A stretch of 64,000 bases of DNA from Pempheris klunzingeri (taxonomy: Eukaryota; Chordata; Actinopteri; Acropomatiformes; Pempheridae). The first letter of the stretch is position 1; each line of letters starts with the position of its first letter. The DNA lies in NCBI RefSeq assembly GCF_042242105.1, contig NC_092025.1, positions 14,250,309 to 14,314,308 on the forward strand, written 5' to 3'. Both the position numbers and the translations under genes were made by a program. The notes beneath the pieces were generated by a model, which saw only the letters and a list, made by a program, of their open reading frames with translations, ran no database searches and was not told where the DNA came from. Positions 10,601 to 22,209 of this stretch are shown one piece after another.

Positions 10601-13600
10601 GATGTATGCGTCGAGTTATGATGAATTAGTAATTTTCATTTGCTATGGCAATCAGTTACTGCCACTTTAAGACAGAGTGTGTTTGGCTCAACATCTGGAG
10701 CGAGACAATTAAAGTTAATTTGTTAATGTGTGGTGTAGCTGCTGAGGCACTGTGTCCTGTACAGAAGTTTTTATGGTTCTGCTAACCTGCAGATTTTAGT
10801 TGGACTTGGCAATAAACGTGGTTTAGACAATTAAGACCCTATATAATAATTTATTATGCAAAGGCTAATACATCCTTTGCTGATGGTGACAAGTTTACTC
10901 CGTGCCTCAACAACAATCATTTCCAGAGGGGATGATGGGTGTGATTACTTTGCAAATAGTCTGATTCCAAGCAAATTTGGACTAAAACCAAACCACATAA
11001 AGTGGTCATAATATTGACTTTGTACCTCTCCAGCATCATAGTCCTCCTCTGGTTCTTCTTGCAGCACACATTACACGGGGCCAAGTGGACTGCGCGAAGT
11101 GGGCGCCAATCAGGCAAAATATTAGTGAAGGTGGGGAGAGTTTTCGTAACCCTGAAAAGTAAAGCATGAAATTCATTTAAGTACTTATAGTGTCACAAAA
11201 TAATATTTTCAAAAGGAGGTTACACAATTGTGTCTGTATTAAATAATGCTTTTCTGTCTTATATTTAGACTTATATGTTCACTAAATATTACTTGTATCA
11301 CATGGGATATCTAGTAGGATATATAGTATTTGTAATAACACTTAACACAAAAGGTTGCGGTAATAAGTGGTCTAGTAAGCATTCAATTATGTGGTGTGGT
11401 GAACTGTTCCTAATAAGACAGACGATTTAAGTTATCTGCCTTTCAGAGACACAATGCAACTCCCAAACCATCAGTCTCAGCCATCCACCAGCTTAGAGCT
11501 AAATCGTTCAGGCCCTTAATCAATTTAACAGAAAATTCAGTTAAATTAAATTGAGCATTTAATAAGAAAGCCTGCACTTGTTCCAAGTTCTGAGGGTTTG
11601 CTTTTCTGTTTTTTTTCCTATCATTGTAAATTCAGTATCTTTGTTTTGGTCAGACAAAACAAACTGAAGATGTCACCGTGAGCTCCAGGGTAACGTGATG
11701 TGCATTTTTCACTTCAGTCCTGCATTTCATGGTCTCTGAATCAATTAATTCTAAAAATAACCGACAGACTAATTAATTAAGTGAAACTTTTGTTAATTGC
11801 GGCCTCCACACCACAACAGATTGACTTGTGGTTGCATGATTTTATATCATATTATCAAGACACGACCATGCACTGTTACCGTGAAAAGACTATTTATTCT
11901 ACAAGCAAAATCCTGGATATAAAACCTCTCCCTGCAATTCTGTGCAGGTTCAAAATGTCTTTACGTGTCGCTAATTATCAAAACTTAATGAGGTGAGTTT
12001 TGAAGCCATCACTAGGGATCAATCGAGACAATCCCCTTTTCAGTTACTTGTGGATAAATGAGACAACTGTGTAAAAAAGGTTAAAGGAAAAATGCCTCTT
12101 AAGCTTGTGTTCAAGTATTCATTACTTTATATATTTCCTTTTCCAAAAAAAAACCAAAAAAAAACCACATACGGAATGGGGCCTCATCCAATTCCTACAA
12201 TGAGCGATGTATTTCTTCCCAGCATGATTACTTTCATCACAATTACTTTGCCTGTGCTTTCAAGTTTAGAAAAAAACAAAAGGTTTTAAAGGAATCAAGT
12301 TCAAAATACTTTGGTATGTAACATGGTTATCATGTAATTCACAGCTTACCTTTCTCTTGTGGCAGTTTTGCATTCACTGCACTTGAACTCCCAGTGAAAG
12401 GTCGACTGAAAGAGAGGCTCCACCCACGAGTCCATCATAAGCAGAAGCGGTATGGCAAACACTGGGCTTTCCTTCTCACCTGAAAGGCACAAACATGCGG
12501 TAGTTAGAGCATCGTCACTTGTAGGAATGTTGACAGATGCTGTGTTACACTCAGTTTAATCTATGGATGAGATGTGAGCTACATTTTAAAAGTTCACATG
12601 CGTGCAAGCTTAAAAGTACTTTTTAAATTAGTCTCTCTCCTGCCTGTATCTAAACTCACTAGCTCTGCCTCCTTTTCTATTTTCAGTATCCAAAGAGTAA
12701 CAACCACTGAGAAAGCTTCCCCGGTTTCATATAATATAAAGATTTGGCTGCAACAAGCAGAGCAAAATCCAAGGTTTACATGTCCAAACGTGTCACTTTC
12801 TGTTGTTATCAGATCATAATGGTTGCTTTGAAATGTCAAGACTTCACTCTCACCTGGGTTACTAAACAGGGATTTGTAGCTCAGTACAGCAGCAAATGAG
12901 ATGCCACAGAGCTTAAGCACATTACATCAAGGTTGGGAACCCCCCCCCCAAACATTCAAGGCAATTAAACACATTTTAAAATCTTACATGGAGCGCTGTT
13001 TACATTGCGCGTAAACTATGTGATTACAATTTGCAGAGGCAACTTGCAAAAACAAGACAGACTACTCCTTTATATATTTATTTTTGTCGCTCTAATTTGT
13101 TTGGCAAAAAAAAAAAAAAAAAAAAGTGGCATTCGTCTACATGAAACTTAATATTCATGAAGAGAGGGCTGGAGGGGCCCTGGGAGCGTTGTGTTGTTGA
13201 GTTTGAAAAGCATTCGCTCAGACAGTCACTTGGCACAATTTGCATATTGTTCCTGATCTAGCACTGGTTTCCCATCAGTGCTGGTACGGTTTAAAGAGAC
13301 ATTTTATTTCTTTATGTCTATTAACTACTTTATATCTATCAACTTCTCTATGGCTATGTGAGAACCTGCCGTTCTCGCACCTCAAAAGGAACAAAAAGAA
13401 CCTCAATCAAATTTCTTCACTTGTCTTATCGTCATATATAATAAAATTATATTTTAAATAAGACACACTGAGAATAAACCTCAGGTGTGACACATATCCA
13501 TTTAGAATTAATTTCTCTATTAATTTATCATTTCTGAGCCGACAGCAACACTTAGATTTGCTTACAACACTTTTAGGCCGACAATAGTTTGAACTGGTAC

Positions 13601-16600
13601 AAAGATCAAACATCTACAGTTTACAGGTCTTAAACAGCATCTCAGTACAGGGGGTCAAGGTAAAAAGGCACTACTCAAGAATGTCAAAAACCATTGTGAA
13701 TTCATTTTAGTCTGGCTGATGAGGGCTGTGTCTTCGGTGACTGAGCTTACCCAGTTTGCATTGCAGCTTGGGCTGCAGCAGTTTGAAGACGGACATCTGG
13801 AGACTGTTTAGGTCGGCGTTGGCCTTCTCCAGGACATGATTTGACACCCTCACAACGTCATCTAGACAGAAACAACTTCAGGTTAGTGACCTGTGTACGA
13901 AAGCATGGCATTATACACACACCACAAAAATAATATAACACCAGTGAAGGACCGTGAAATGCAGTATTATATATACAGTCAGATACCATTAAAAATCCAA
14001 AATATTTTCATTTCATGCAAACGTGTCACAGTTAAAGGCTCACTTCACACAAAAACACAATGAGTCCCTTGTGGTATCCGGCAATGCAGTTCATGTTGGT
14101 TTAATGTGCACATGTTTTTGATGAATCCACCACTCAAGCGTGTGCCACCATCCTAATACAATGGGGTTAAGTCATATTGCTGTGCTTTTTTTTAATTAAA
14201 TACTTCAGTGTTTAACAGCACAGAGTTCCATTCTATCAGGCGAAAATGACCTTGTTAAGTATCTTTCAGCTAATTTAGTTCTTCAAAAACAGATTGAGCA
14301 CTGATTTGTTGAGCCAGGATGACGTTATCTTAAGTAACACGTGCTCTTATTTTGAAATAACAGCTAAAGGTATAGAGCTACAACCACGAACGACTGGCTG
14401 AGTGCCGATAATGTGATTGCAGTTTCACAAACTGGGTGTGTTGGGAAGCCTCCCAGCATGCACTGGGAAAATACCTTCATGAACATGAGTCCCATGTTAT
14501 GCATGTTCCTGCGTTGTTGTTACTGCTGCTATTTTGTTCTACACTGTGCTCCACAATGTTTCACCTGTTCCCATACTTCAGTAGTTGTTAGAGTTTATTA
14601 AGAGTGAATATGCTCAGACAGTGATGTTTTCAAGATTAAGTTGATTTAATTTCATGGCCAAATTTAAAAAATATCTTTGGTAAACAAAATAATTTACCTG
14701 TATTTAAGAGACTTAATGTAATGTAGTCATGATGTAAGTACAAATAATGGATTTTACTGTTCAAATGGCAAAACCCCATCATAATGTCAATGTCAAATGT
14801 TTTAATTTACAGTCAGAAAGATTTAACTGAGTTCCTGTTTTCTTAAAGGCCCTATTCTATTTTGTTGTGTATTTTGGGTATTTAACTAATTAACTATTCA
14901 AATTACATTACATAATATACACTATATAAGTAATGATATTATGATGCATAAATGTGTAACTATGCCACCTGGGTCTCTCAAGAATCTACACCCTCAACTA
15001 GAAACATCAGCATGAAAAGTACACTGTACACTACGTGTCCAAAAGCCAGTGGTCTAACCGTGCTGAAATAACGGTACGGACGTCTGTTTAACTTACCACT
15101 GCCAGTCTGCTGATGGACTTGGATGGCAGCACAAATGTCTTCATACCCTTTCATCAGTTGCCAGACAGGCGACTGCTGAGGCTCATCTTTAGGTATATTC
15201 TTTGTCAAGCTCTTACAGTTTACCAATGCAACAAGCAGCGAGTCCAGCCAACACAGGTTGTTGCTGTTCCTCCAGAAAAGCTGATTCGGAACAGGTACAA
15301 GCTCCTCCGACATAGTTATCTTGGTCGAGGACAAATTCTCAGTTTCTGACTTAATGCCTCCTGTGTCCTTACATGTGGTGATACCTTCAGTCGGTGGTTT
15401 GTGGTTTCCTGCTAAAGCCGAGCATGTAGGAGGAGCTGAACCATCTGCACAGGCACCATTCTCAGGTTCCTTATCCAGTATGTCATCTGCATCTTGTAGG
15501 GATTTGCATTCTGTTGTCTTTGCAACTGAGGAATCCCAGTGGTATCCATTAACGTTTTCACCGTCTGTCCTGGGTGCTGCATGTTGGCCATTACTGACAA
15601 TGTTTACAGCGTCTTGCTCTGCTTGGCTGGCTAGTGAGTCAGTAATACGTCGTGGCCCGAGACAGTCAAGTTCACTTGATCGCAGGCGTTTGTGTGCGGG
15701 TTTAATCAACTCTTCATTTTCCAGTGCAAGGGCATTTTTTCTTTTATTGCCAACAGTGGGCTCCACAGGCTCCAAGCTAGCCAAAATATCCTCCAAGGAC
15801 CGGCTGACCAGAGGGAAAAGGCACTATGTGGGAATGGATAAGGAAAGGTTAACAACAGCAAGCAAAAAGACATGGAACATGGCTGTTCAGTTGAATGTGT
15901 GTGTGTCGGTGTGTGTGTTTGACTTACCTGTGGGTTTGTGCAGAGGGTGATTGACTCATGGAGGTTGATGCGGTACGAGCGCAGAGCATAGGTTGAGCCC
16001 TTTGAAGCACACCAGGGACAATAATCCAGTGACCCAGCTCTTTCCTGAACCTTAAAAAAAAAAAGAAATGTGATATTAATGAAGCCAACAGATGTCCTCA
16101 CAAAAGGGTGAGTTGTTTCACTATTTCACATGTAAACTTAAGATAACACACTGATCAAAACACACAAATCATTTGATATTTTTAACCAACTTCACTGCCA
16201 TATTTCAGCATCTTTCATCCCTCTGCCAGTTTATTATAAATACGCATTTAAATACTTGTTTGTTCAAATGCATAAGAGTAACAAGAAAATTGAGGTATTA
16301 CTTGATTTACCTTACAGAAGTGGAGCATACAAGTGTGAGCAAGAGTTGATGAAGGTTTTAATGTTTGCTTTTTTGTTTCAAACTTTGGGCTCGGATTTCT
16401 GAACGTCAACATCAGTATGAGTGACAGTTTAGTGAGGCTGAATGGCACATGTGAAGTAGAATTTAATCTGTATCAGTAAGTCAAATACATACAAAAAATA
16501 AATACATTATTCTATGTAGTACACAGTTTACATACATGCACAGTTGTCAGTTTATTAAGCACACCAAGCTAAAACTAATGCGTCTAATACAACAGCCCTG

Positions 16601-18216
16601 CAATAAGTGCTCTCATCGTTAATATTTTTATTGAAAAACTGTTTTAGAGGTATTGATTCAATTGTACAGTCATTTTGGAGGATGCAGTTTATTAGACCTA
16701 CCTGCATTGATTAAAAAGAGGATGAGAACAGAAAGACCTGCTGGTTTAACACAGAACAGTCCAACAGCAGCATAAACTACATTCTCCAAAATGACCACAC
16801 AGTTAAATCTACATCTCTCTGAGACAGTTTCAACAAAAACTGGACATTATTCCCTTCATGGAGGGAGGATTTATTGCAGAGCTGTACATTGGTTTTAGAT
16901 AGGTGTACCTAATGATCTGGCAACTCAGTGTGTATATGTTTATGTCTTTGACTCCACACATCATTATAAGTTTGTAGTTTACCAAAAACTTTCGCCTTTT
17001 ACTACCAAAGATTTCCATTTGTTTTTAATTTGGACTGGTACTGCCAAAACACAGTATTTTTCAAATGTAATTCAGCTTTGCGCAAGTGACATTATTGAGA
17101 GGAAAACATGAGCTCTACTGACTTTTCCCAAATACCCCAACATTGGTGAGGCCAAAACCCCCAAACCAGTGTCTTCACCAGTCATTGGCAAACCACTGCT
17201 GCTCCTCTGGTCCATAGTTGTCCGGTGCCATTCAAAAAATATTACCATGTCACTGCAACCTGGCTCCCCTCCAAAAGGAGCTGAGAAGAAAATACAGCAC
17301 CACAAAGGGCATGTTACTCAACACCTACATGGATCATAAGATTACAGAAACTATGAGACACTAGAAGTTTGTCAACCAGGATGTTTCTTTCTTGTTTACA
17401 TGGTGATTCATTTCCTTTAAGACCTCTGGTTATTTGTAGGCAATGTTGCAAAACAATGTTATATTGGGTTTACAGGATTTTGGCACCCATGTAATAAAAT
17501 ATCTTAATCTGTCAATTGTTAAAATCACGGTATCCGTGTAAATTCATTTAGAAAAGCATATCATTTAAATTTCTGTAAAACATACAACACTTCCTCCATA
17601 TTTGCCAACTGTTTAACTCCAAATATAATATAACCTTCATTTGCAAAAATCAACAGTATGGCACGTTAAATGTTGAACACACGTGGGACCACCAGGCCAG
17701 CTGAAGCATACTCTGCCACCTGTGCTGAAGAACAGCAGTCTATGCATGTAAATATCAAAGAGGGCAAAACACTTAATAAAACGCTTTGTTAGGATTAGCA
17801 TGATCTATTGTGAGACACTGGAAAGTAAAGGCTAAATATATATATATGAGTGAAGCACGTACAAAGACAAATACATGACACTCAGCTTAATTCCATTTAG
17901 GTGCAAATTATGTCGGCTAATGCATAATGCCTGTTAGTTCTCAGCTAGCAGCTATGTAGCTAAGACCATAAAGACTTATTTTGAGACAAATCAAACTTAC
18001 TGTTCAGATACACCACATTAACAAGCCTACATAAAGTAACTACACTATGTGTCTCTACACATTTGGCGGTTAGCATGCTAGCACATTAGCCTGTAGCCGG
18101 GCATTCATTTCAGTCGCTACCGAGTCTTATTTTCACTTTTCATGAATAAAAATTTTACTTACCGGCACCAAATTTAAATTTAACTCCACAACACGGTGTT
18201 GAACGGCGATATCCAT
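7620..18216 (-). CDS. uspl1: USPL1 SUMO isopeptidase, complete coding region
   Basis: USPL1 is a nuclear cysteine protease that removes SUMO and acts at Cajal bodies. Eight coding exons are placed: 18163-18216 (ATG at 18216), 15928-16044, 15097-15823, 13751-13861, 12350-12479, 11026-11151, 10173-10333 and 7620-9451 (TGA). Phases agree throughout, giving 1085 residues against 1092 in human. An N-terminal CPWC motif (Cys27, Cys30) starts a small zinc-finger-like region. The protease domain begins near residue 236 with NSNNLCWLDSLLVAL. By alignment with the human triad, the catalytic residues are Cys248, His466 (LKHFVTW) and Asp482 (REYDD). Cys370/373 and Cys406/409 form a probable zinc site. 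The last exon encodes a long low-complexity Ser/Pro/Thr-rich tail with a conserved basic block (YKLIKKLKAKKKKL) and an acidic end. Exon 3 begins at 15823, chosen because it keeps phase and restores CLFPLVSRSL, the counterpart of human CIYPLGSKSL. The gene is divergent from hmgb1. Confidence 0.96.
11630..11820. repeat. ATTAAT-rich dispersed repeat, forward copy (uspl1 intron)
   Basis: GGTCAGACAAAACAAACTGA, AAGATGTCACC, then AATCAATTAATTCT and AACCGACAGACTAATTAATT follow the order I recall for a common percomorph repeat. In full copies its end carries ATTAATCGATTA-type motifs. Flanking uspl1 exons are intact. Confidence 0.45.
13106..13125. repeat. Poly(A) tract
   Basis: An uninterrupted run of about 20 A lies in a uspl1 intron. 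No element attached to it is recognised. Confidence 0.8.
16539..16930. mobile_element. Non-autonomous DNA transposon in uspl1 intron 1
   Basis: The left end, near CACAGTTGTCAGTTTATTAA at 16539, and the right end, near CTAATGATCTGGCAACTCAG ending at about 16930, are imperfect inverted repeats. Both carry a GTTGcCAG core and an inner TTAAGcACAC or TTAGGTACAC block. The interior has no coding capacity. I recognise the TTAGGTACACC end as a frequent fish MITE but do not assign a superfamily. Confidence 0.5.
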
Positions 18217-21200
18217 CGGCACAGAGCTGTTTTTATTCACCCCTGCCTGAAGAGTGAGTCCATGTGCATCGTTTTGCCAGTTCGTGTGAGAAACGTTCTT
18301 TTTCCGCTCGCCGGCTGTTGTGCAGCGGCCTTTGTCTTCCCCTCACCTGTCGGACAACTATGGTTCCGCTGGCCCCCACTTGGTAGTTCAAGGGAACTGC
18401 AAAAGCCAGCGTTCAAGTTATTGTTCATGTTGGTACTGTGGGCACTGTGGGGTTGAGTGGCACTACCTATTAAATCAGAACTCATCAGTGCAAGTAAATG
18501 AACGACTGTTTAAAGATGAGTTTGATCACTTTTTTAAAATTATTGTAATTACTATTAATATTATTATTACTTAATTGTGATTGATCTAAGTAAATCTTAT
18601 TATTAATCATATTAATTGTACACAAAGCCATTGCTTTTAGAATGGAAATATAAACCCCGAGTGCCATGTTTTTAAAAGTGAAATACATAAATAGCTTCAA
18701 AGTAGGCTGAGACATGTTCAATTTCAATTCTAATTTTCACATTTTTTAAAAACTATTATTATCATTACTATTATCAGTAGTATTAGAAGTATGTTAATTA
18801 GATGATCATTAATAATAGATCACATTAATAACGCTGAGTACTAATCATGAGGCCCAACTGTGGTTTTAAACTGATTTAGTCTAAATTAATCAGAATCAGC
18901 TGAACTGAGATTTTAGATTGATATGAAACAGAGGAGCAAGCCACCGTTTACATTTGTGAAGCTGTAGCAAATTTTTTATTTGACACTATATGACTCAAAT
19001 GGTTATCAAAATTAAAACTGATGGGCCTAATTTTCTGTTCTCATATTTCAGATACACTTGCAGCAGTAAGCCACCTGAGACACTTGCATTTTGAAATAGT
19101 ATCCTTTATAAATTTCTCTCTCATTCGGTTTTGTTTATTTTAATAAGGCTGACAATTTATTCTTTATTTGTTTGTTTTTGCAGATCTACTGTATGTGGCT
19201 TTTTGGGATGGGTGGAGTTGGTTGGATGGGGGTGGGATGGAGGACACATATGTCTCTCACTCTGGTTCTATAATACAGCCCAGCTCTCACACCTCCCGCT
19301 CTTGTATCCCCCCCAACCCCACACACACACACACACACACACACATTCACAGAAGTGCACACACAGATCCCCCCCTCCACCCAATCCCGCCTCTTGCATG
19401 TGCCCTCCTCCCTTAAGCCCCTCCTGTATCTGCTGCTCTCCTGTCCTCTATTTTCCTCTTGATGACAAAATGAATTTGCATATTTTTCCCAGGGAGCGCT
19501 CATTAGAATGCATAAACCGGCCGCCTCCTAGCCTCATGAACAGGCTATAGCTTTCTGCTGTGGCATATCCTGATGCAAAATGAGACACGGACAGGCAGCA
19601 TCACAGGCAGACATGTGGCCTGAGTCTGGGTTGTGATTGGCATTTGGAATCAGCTCACCCTTCCCATTTTTAATTCAAGGATAAGAATAAACTCTGTGTC
19701 AGCCATTTTTCTTTGTTTCTTTATTAGCTGCTAAGCAGAAACATATTTATTAGATGACAATATCCCCCATAGCTGCATATAGAAGCAATTAATCATTTTT
19801 AGGAATGTATAATTATAATATTGTCTTCAGTGGACATATGACTACATTTCACAAAACATAATTAACAGGAACATCATCATGAGCTTATCACCCCACCCCC
19901 CACCACCACATTTAAACACACAGACAATCCCTTAAAGTCAGATAATTTCCATACTTCCAGTTAAGGCAAAGCAAGTCATCTTGAGGAGAGCCCCTTCAAA
20001 GTCTGAAATCATTGTCCTGAAATTTTAGCAGGCTAATGATGCCCATTTCTTCTGTTAATGTGTGACGATTTTGCCTATGGTGGCGCCAGAGCTCAGGTCA
20101 CTAGGTCACAAAAACCTCTATTCTAACTACAAGAAATGTGAATCTGAACAGAAACATATGTGCACAACACTTCTATGATTCACAGGTTGAAAACTTAGTT
20201 ATGTTCAAGAATACAGGTGCACAGCAGGTCTAGTGTGTTTATGTTACAGGTCAGAAGCTACCATAAAAACACAGTTTATGGGAGATACAGACATTGAATA
20301 AATTATAATCTTTGTCTGATATTGGCACTACGGCAAAGTCACAGGGTCATCAAACCCATTTTGATGACCACAGCATGAAAGTGCACAGCAAATGTCATGC
20401 TTATGTAACCTTTGTGTTAAAGATCGGTCTTTGACCAAAGAAACAAACACACAATCACATGACCTCTTGACATAACAGAGCTAATGAGATATATATTTCA
20501 ACTGTATAAAAGAAGCACATCAAAATGTGGCTTTACATTGTGGCACTGCATTTGTATCAGATACATATGAGAGGAAAAAAAAGGGTGGAAACTGTGGAAA
20601 TGTCATGTATCATATATTCTGTATATCATAATCTGAAATAATTATTATCATTAGTAGCAGGCATGATGGTGGTAGTAGTAGTAGTAATAGGAGGAGGAGG
20701 AGGATATTGTTTGCACAAATAAAATATTAGTTATGAATCTGGTCTGACATGACTTGTAATTTAAACTTAAAAAAAAAAAATCTATGAACTTCTTTAAAGG
20801 CACTGATATGTTAACAAAATATGGCCAGCAACAGTGGGTCAAATTAAAAGTAATGGGTTCCTCACTATTATCCATTTCCACTTTAGGTATACTGTTATTT
20901 AGGACTTTAACCATGATAACAATGAGCACAGAACAATGAGTCTGGGGTTCAAAGTCAAAGTCCAACAGCTGAGAGGCTGTCATACAGACATGCTGTGTCT
21001 ATGGGAGCTGTGGAAATAAATTAGCACAAAACAAAAGCCTTACAAGCAACACTTTACTCTCCATGTGAAAACATATTTCCTGTAGACCTACATTAGTGCC
21101 ACGTTCATCCCTTGACTATAAACCGCTTCATCAACCAACTTTGACTTAAAATGAACAGCAGCTCTCTGATCTCCTTGAGTTTGTGCTTTAATTGGGGATG

Positions 21201-22010
21201 AGCACACTTTCGTCTCACAATCACTTACTGGATAAGAAGCCTATAAAAATGAGGCAAAAAAAAATTAATGTGCTGAGATAACTAAAACTGATCAATCTCG
21301 AGGGCTATAGTATAGCTATTTGATGCATTTACCATCATTTTACCTTTGTGGCTGCATCATTGTCTTAACAGGGACTGCAGGCTCATGAGTAAACATAGCC
21401 ATAGAACTGACTAACTACTTGCTAAAAGTGACTATTATATTTACTTGTCGGAAAGACTAAGAGAACATTGCGTGGTTTGGTCAGCGAAGTGACTTTTTCT
21501 TAATAGGGGGCTCAAAATGAAAATCGCGGCTTACACAGTAATTAACAGGCACGCCATTAAGTGCATTGTTAGTGTGTTTTCACTCCAACTCACAGCCAAA
21601 TCCTTTAAAAATGTCATATCCAGCGCGTAAATACCATGTACGGGCGAGCAAGCGGGTCCTCGCACTTTTACACGTGAACACGCGACGTCCTCCCTATGCA
21701 TTTTCAAAGTCATAATTTGCAAATAAGCTCACGTGTATTGAGGAGAATGCACAATGGAGGTGGCTTATGAAGAGGAGGACAGCCCGTCCAGTGCCATCGC
21801 ACAACAGTTTGCAGCCGCCTCGTCCGCCGGCTGCAAGCGCTCCACGTAGTCTCATTCATTTAAACTTGCCTACTGTACACTGAGCTCAACGTAGTGAATT
21901 CAATACTATGGCAAACACACTACACTACTACCAGCTCCGGCATGCTTACACGGAAATGTTTTTGTATCCACGCGCCTCACAAAACTTCAGTGACGTTTCA
22001 CAAAAGGCAG
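18217..22010. other. Intergenic region between divergent uspl1 and hmgb1
   Basis: This holds the uspl1 5' flank (about the first 200 bases, moderately GC-rich) and then AT-rich sequence without a recognisable gene. A (CA)n tract lies at 19321-19345 with C-rich sequence on both sides. A GTA/GGA-rich patch lies at 20665-20703. A CpG-richer segment begins near 21600 and leads into the hmgb1 promoter. Short open frames here have no recognisable features. Confidence 0.5.
19321..19345. repeat. (CA)n microsatellite
   Basis: A pure 25-base AC tract sits in a C-rich neighbourhood. Apparent open frames crossing it are composition artefacts. Confidence 0.9.
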
Positions 22011-22140
22011 CCAATGGGAGCTCTTCTTCTATTAGGACAATGAAAAGCCTCCGGCCAATCAGAGCGGCGGCAGACTGGGCGCCAGCCAATGGCGTGCGAG
22101 CCCCGCCGAGAGTAATGTTAGAGAGCCGAGGAGTGAAGAC
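22011..22140 (+). promoter_or_regulatory. hmgb1: hmgb1 promoter with three CCAAT boxes
   Basis: Three CCAAT boxes in the same orientation lie at 22011-22015, 22055-22059 and 22086-22090, within a GC-rich stretch just upstream of the non-coding first exon. A TGACG half-CRE lies at 21991-21995. No TATA box is seen at a fitting distance. Clustered CCAAT boxes are the known NF-Y binding pattern of broadly expressed genes; use here is inferred. Confidence 0.65.
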
Positions 22141-22209
22141 ACTGCGTATCGCCTGTGTTCCCTCACACACAGCCATTGCAGAGCGTTGAGATCCAGCGAG
22201 AGTCCCTCG
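22141..22209 (+). other. hmgb1: hmgb1 non-coding first exon (start approximate)
   Basis: The exon ends at a strong donor, CCCTCG|GTAAGTATC. Vertebrate HMGB1 genes have a non-coding exon 1, and the next acceptor in the right place is 24536-24537, 14 bases before the coding start. The transcription start is not visible; the 5' limit is an estimate from the CCAAT boxes. Confidence 0.6.

Noticed and set aside
15785..15810. Alternative uspl1 exon 3 acceptor (GGTCAG before CCGGTCC)
   Set aside because: It would break the reading phase with the upstream exon. The acceptor at 15824-15825 keeps phase and restores the conserved CLFPLVSRSL block.
15321..15950. 209-codon open frame on the plus strand
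   Set aside because: It is antisense to the large uspl1 exon 15097-15823, whose phase, splice sites and protein match are firm. The plus frame resembles nothing.
17072..17305. 77-codon minus-strand frame in uspl1 intron 1
   Set aside because: The segment looks like old repeat DNA. There are no splice sites that would add it to uspl1 in phase.
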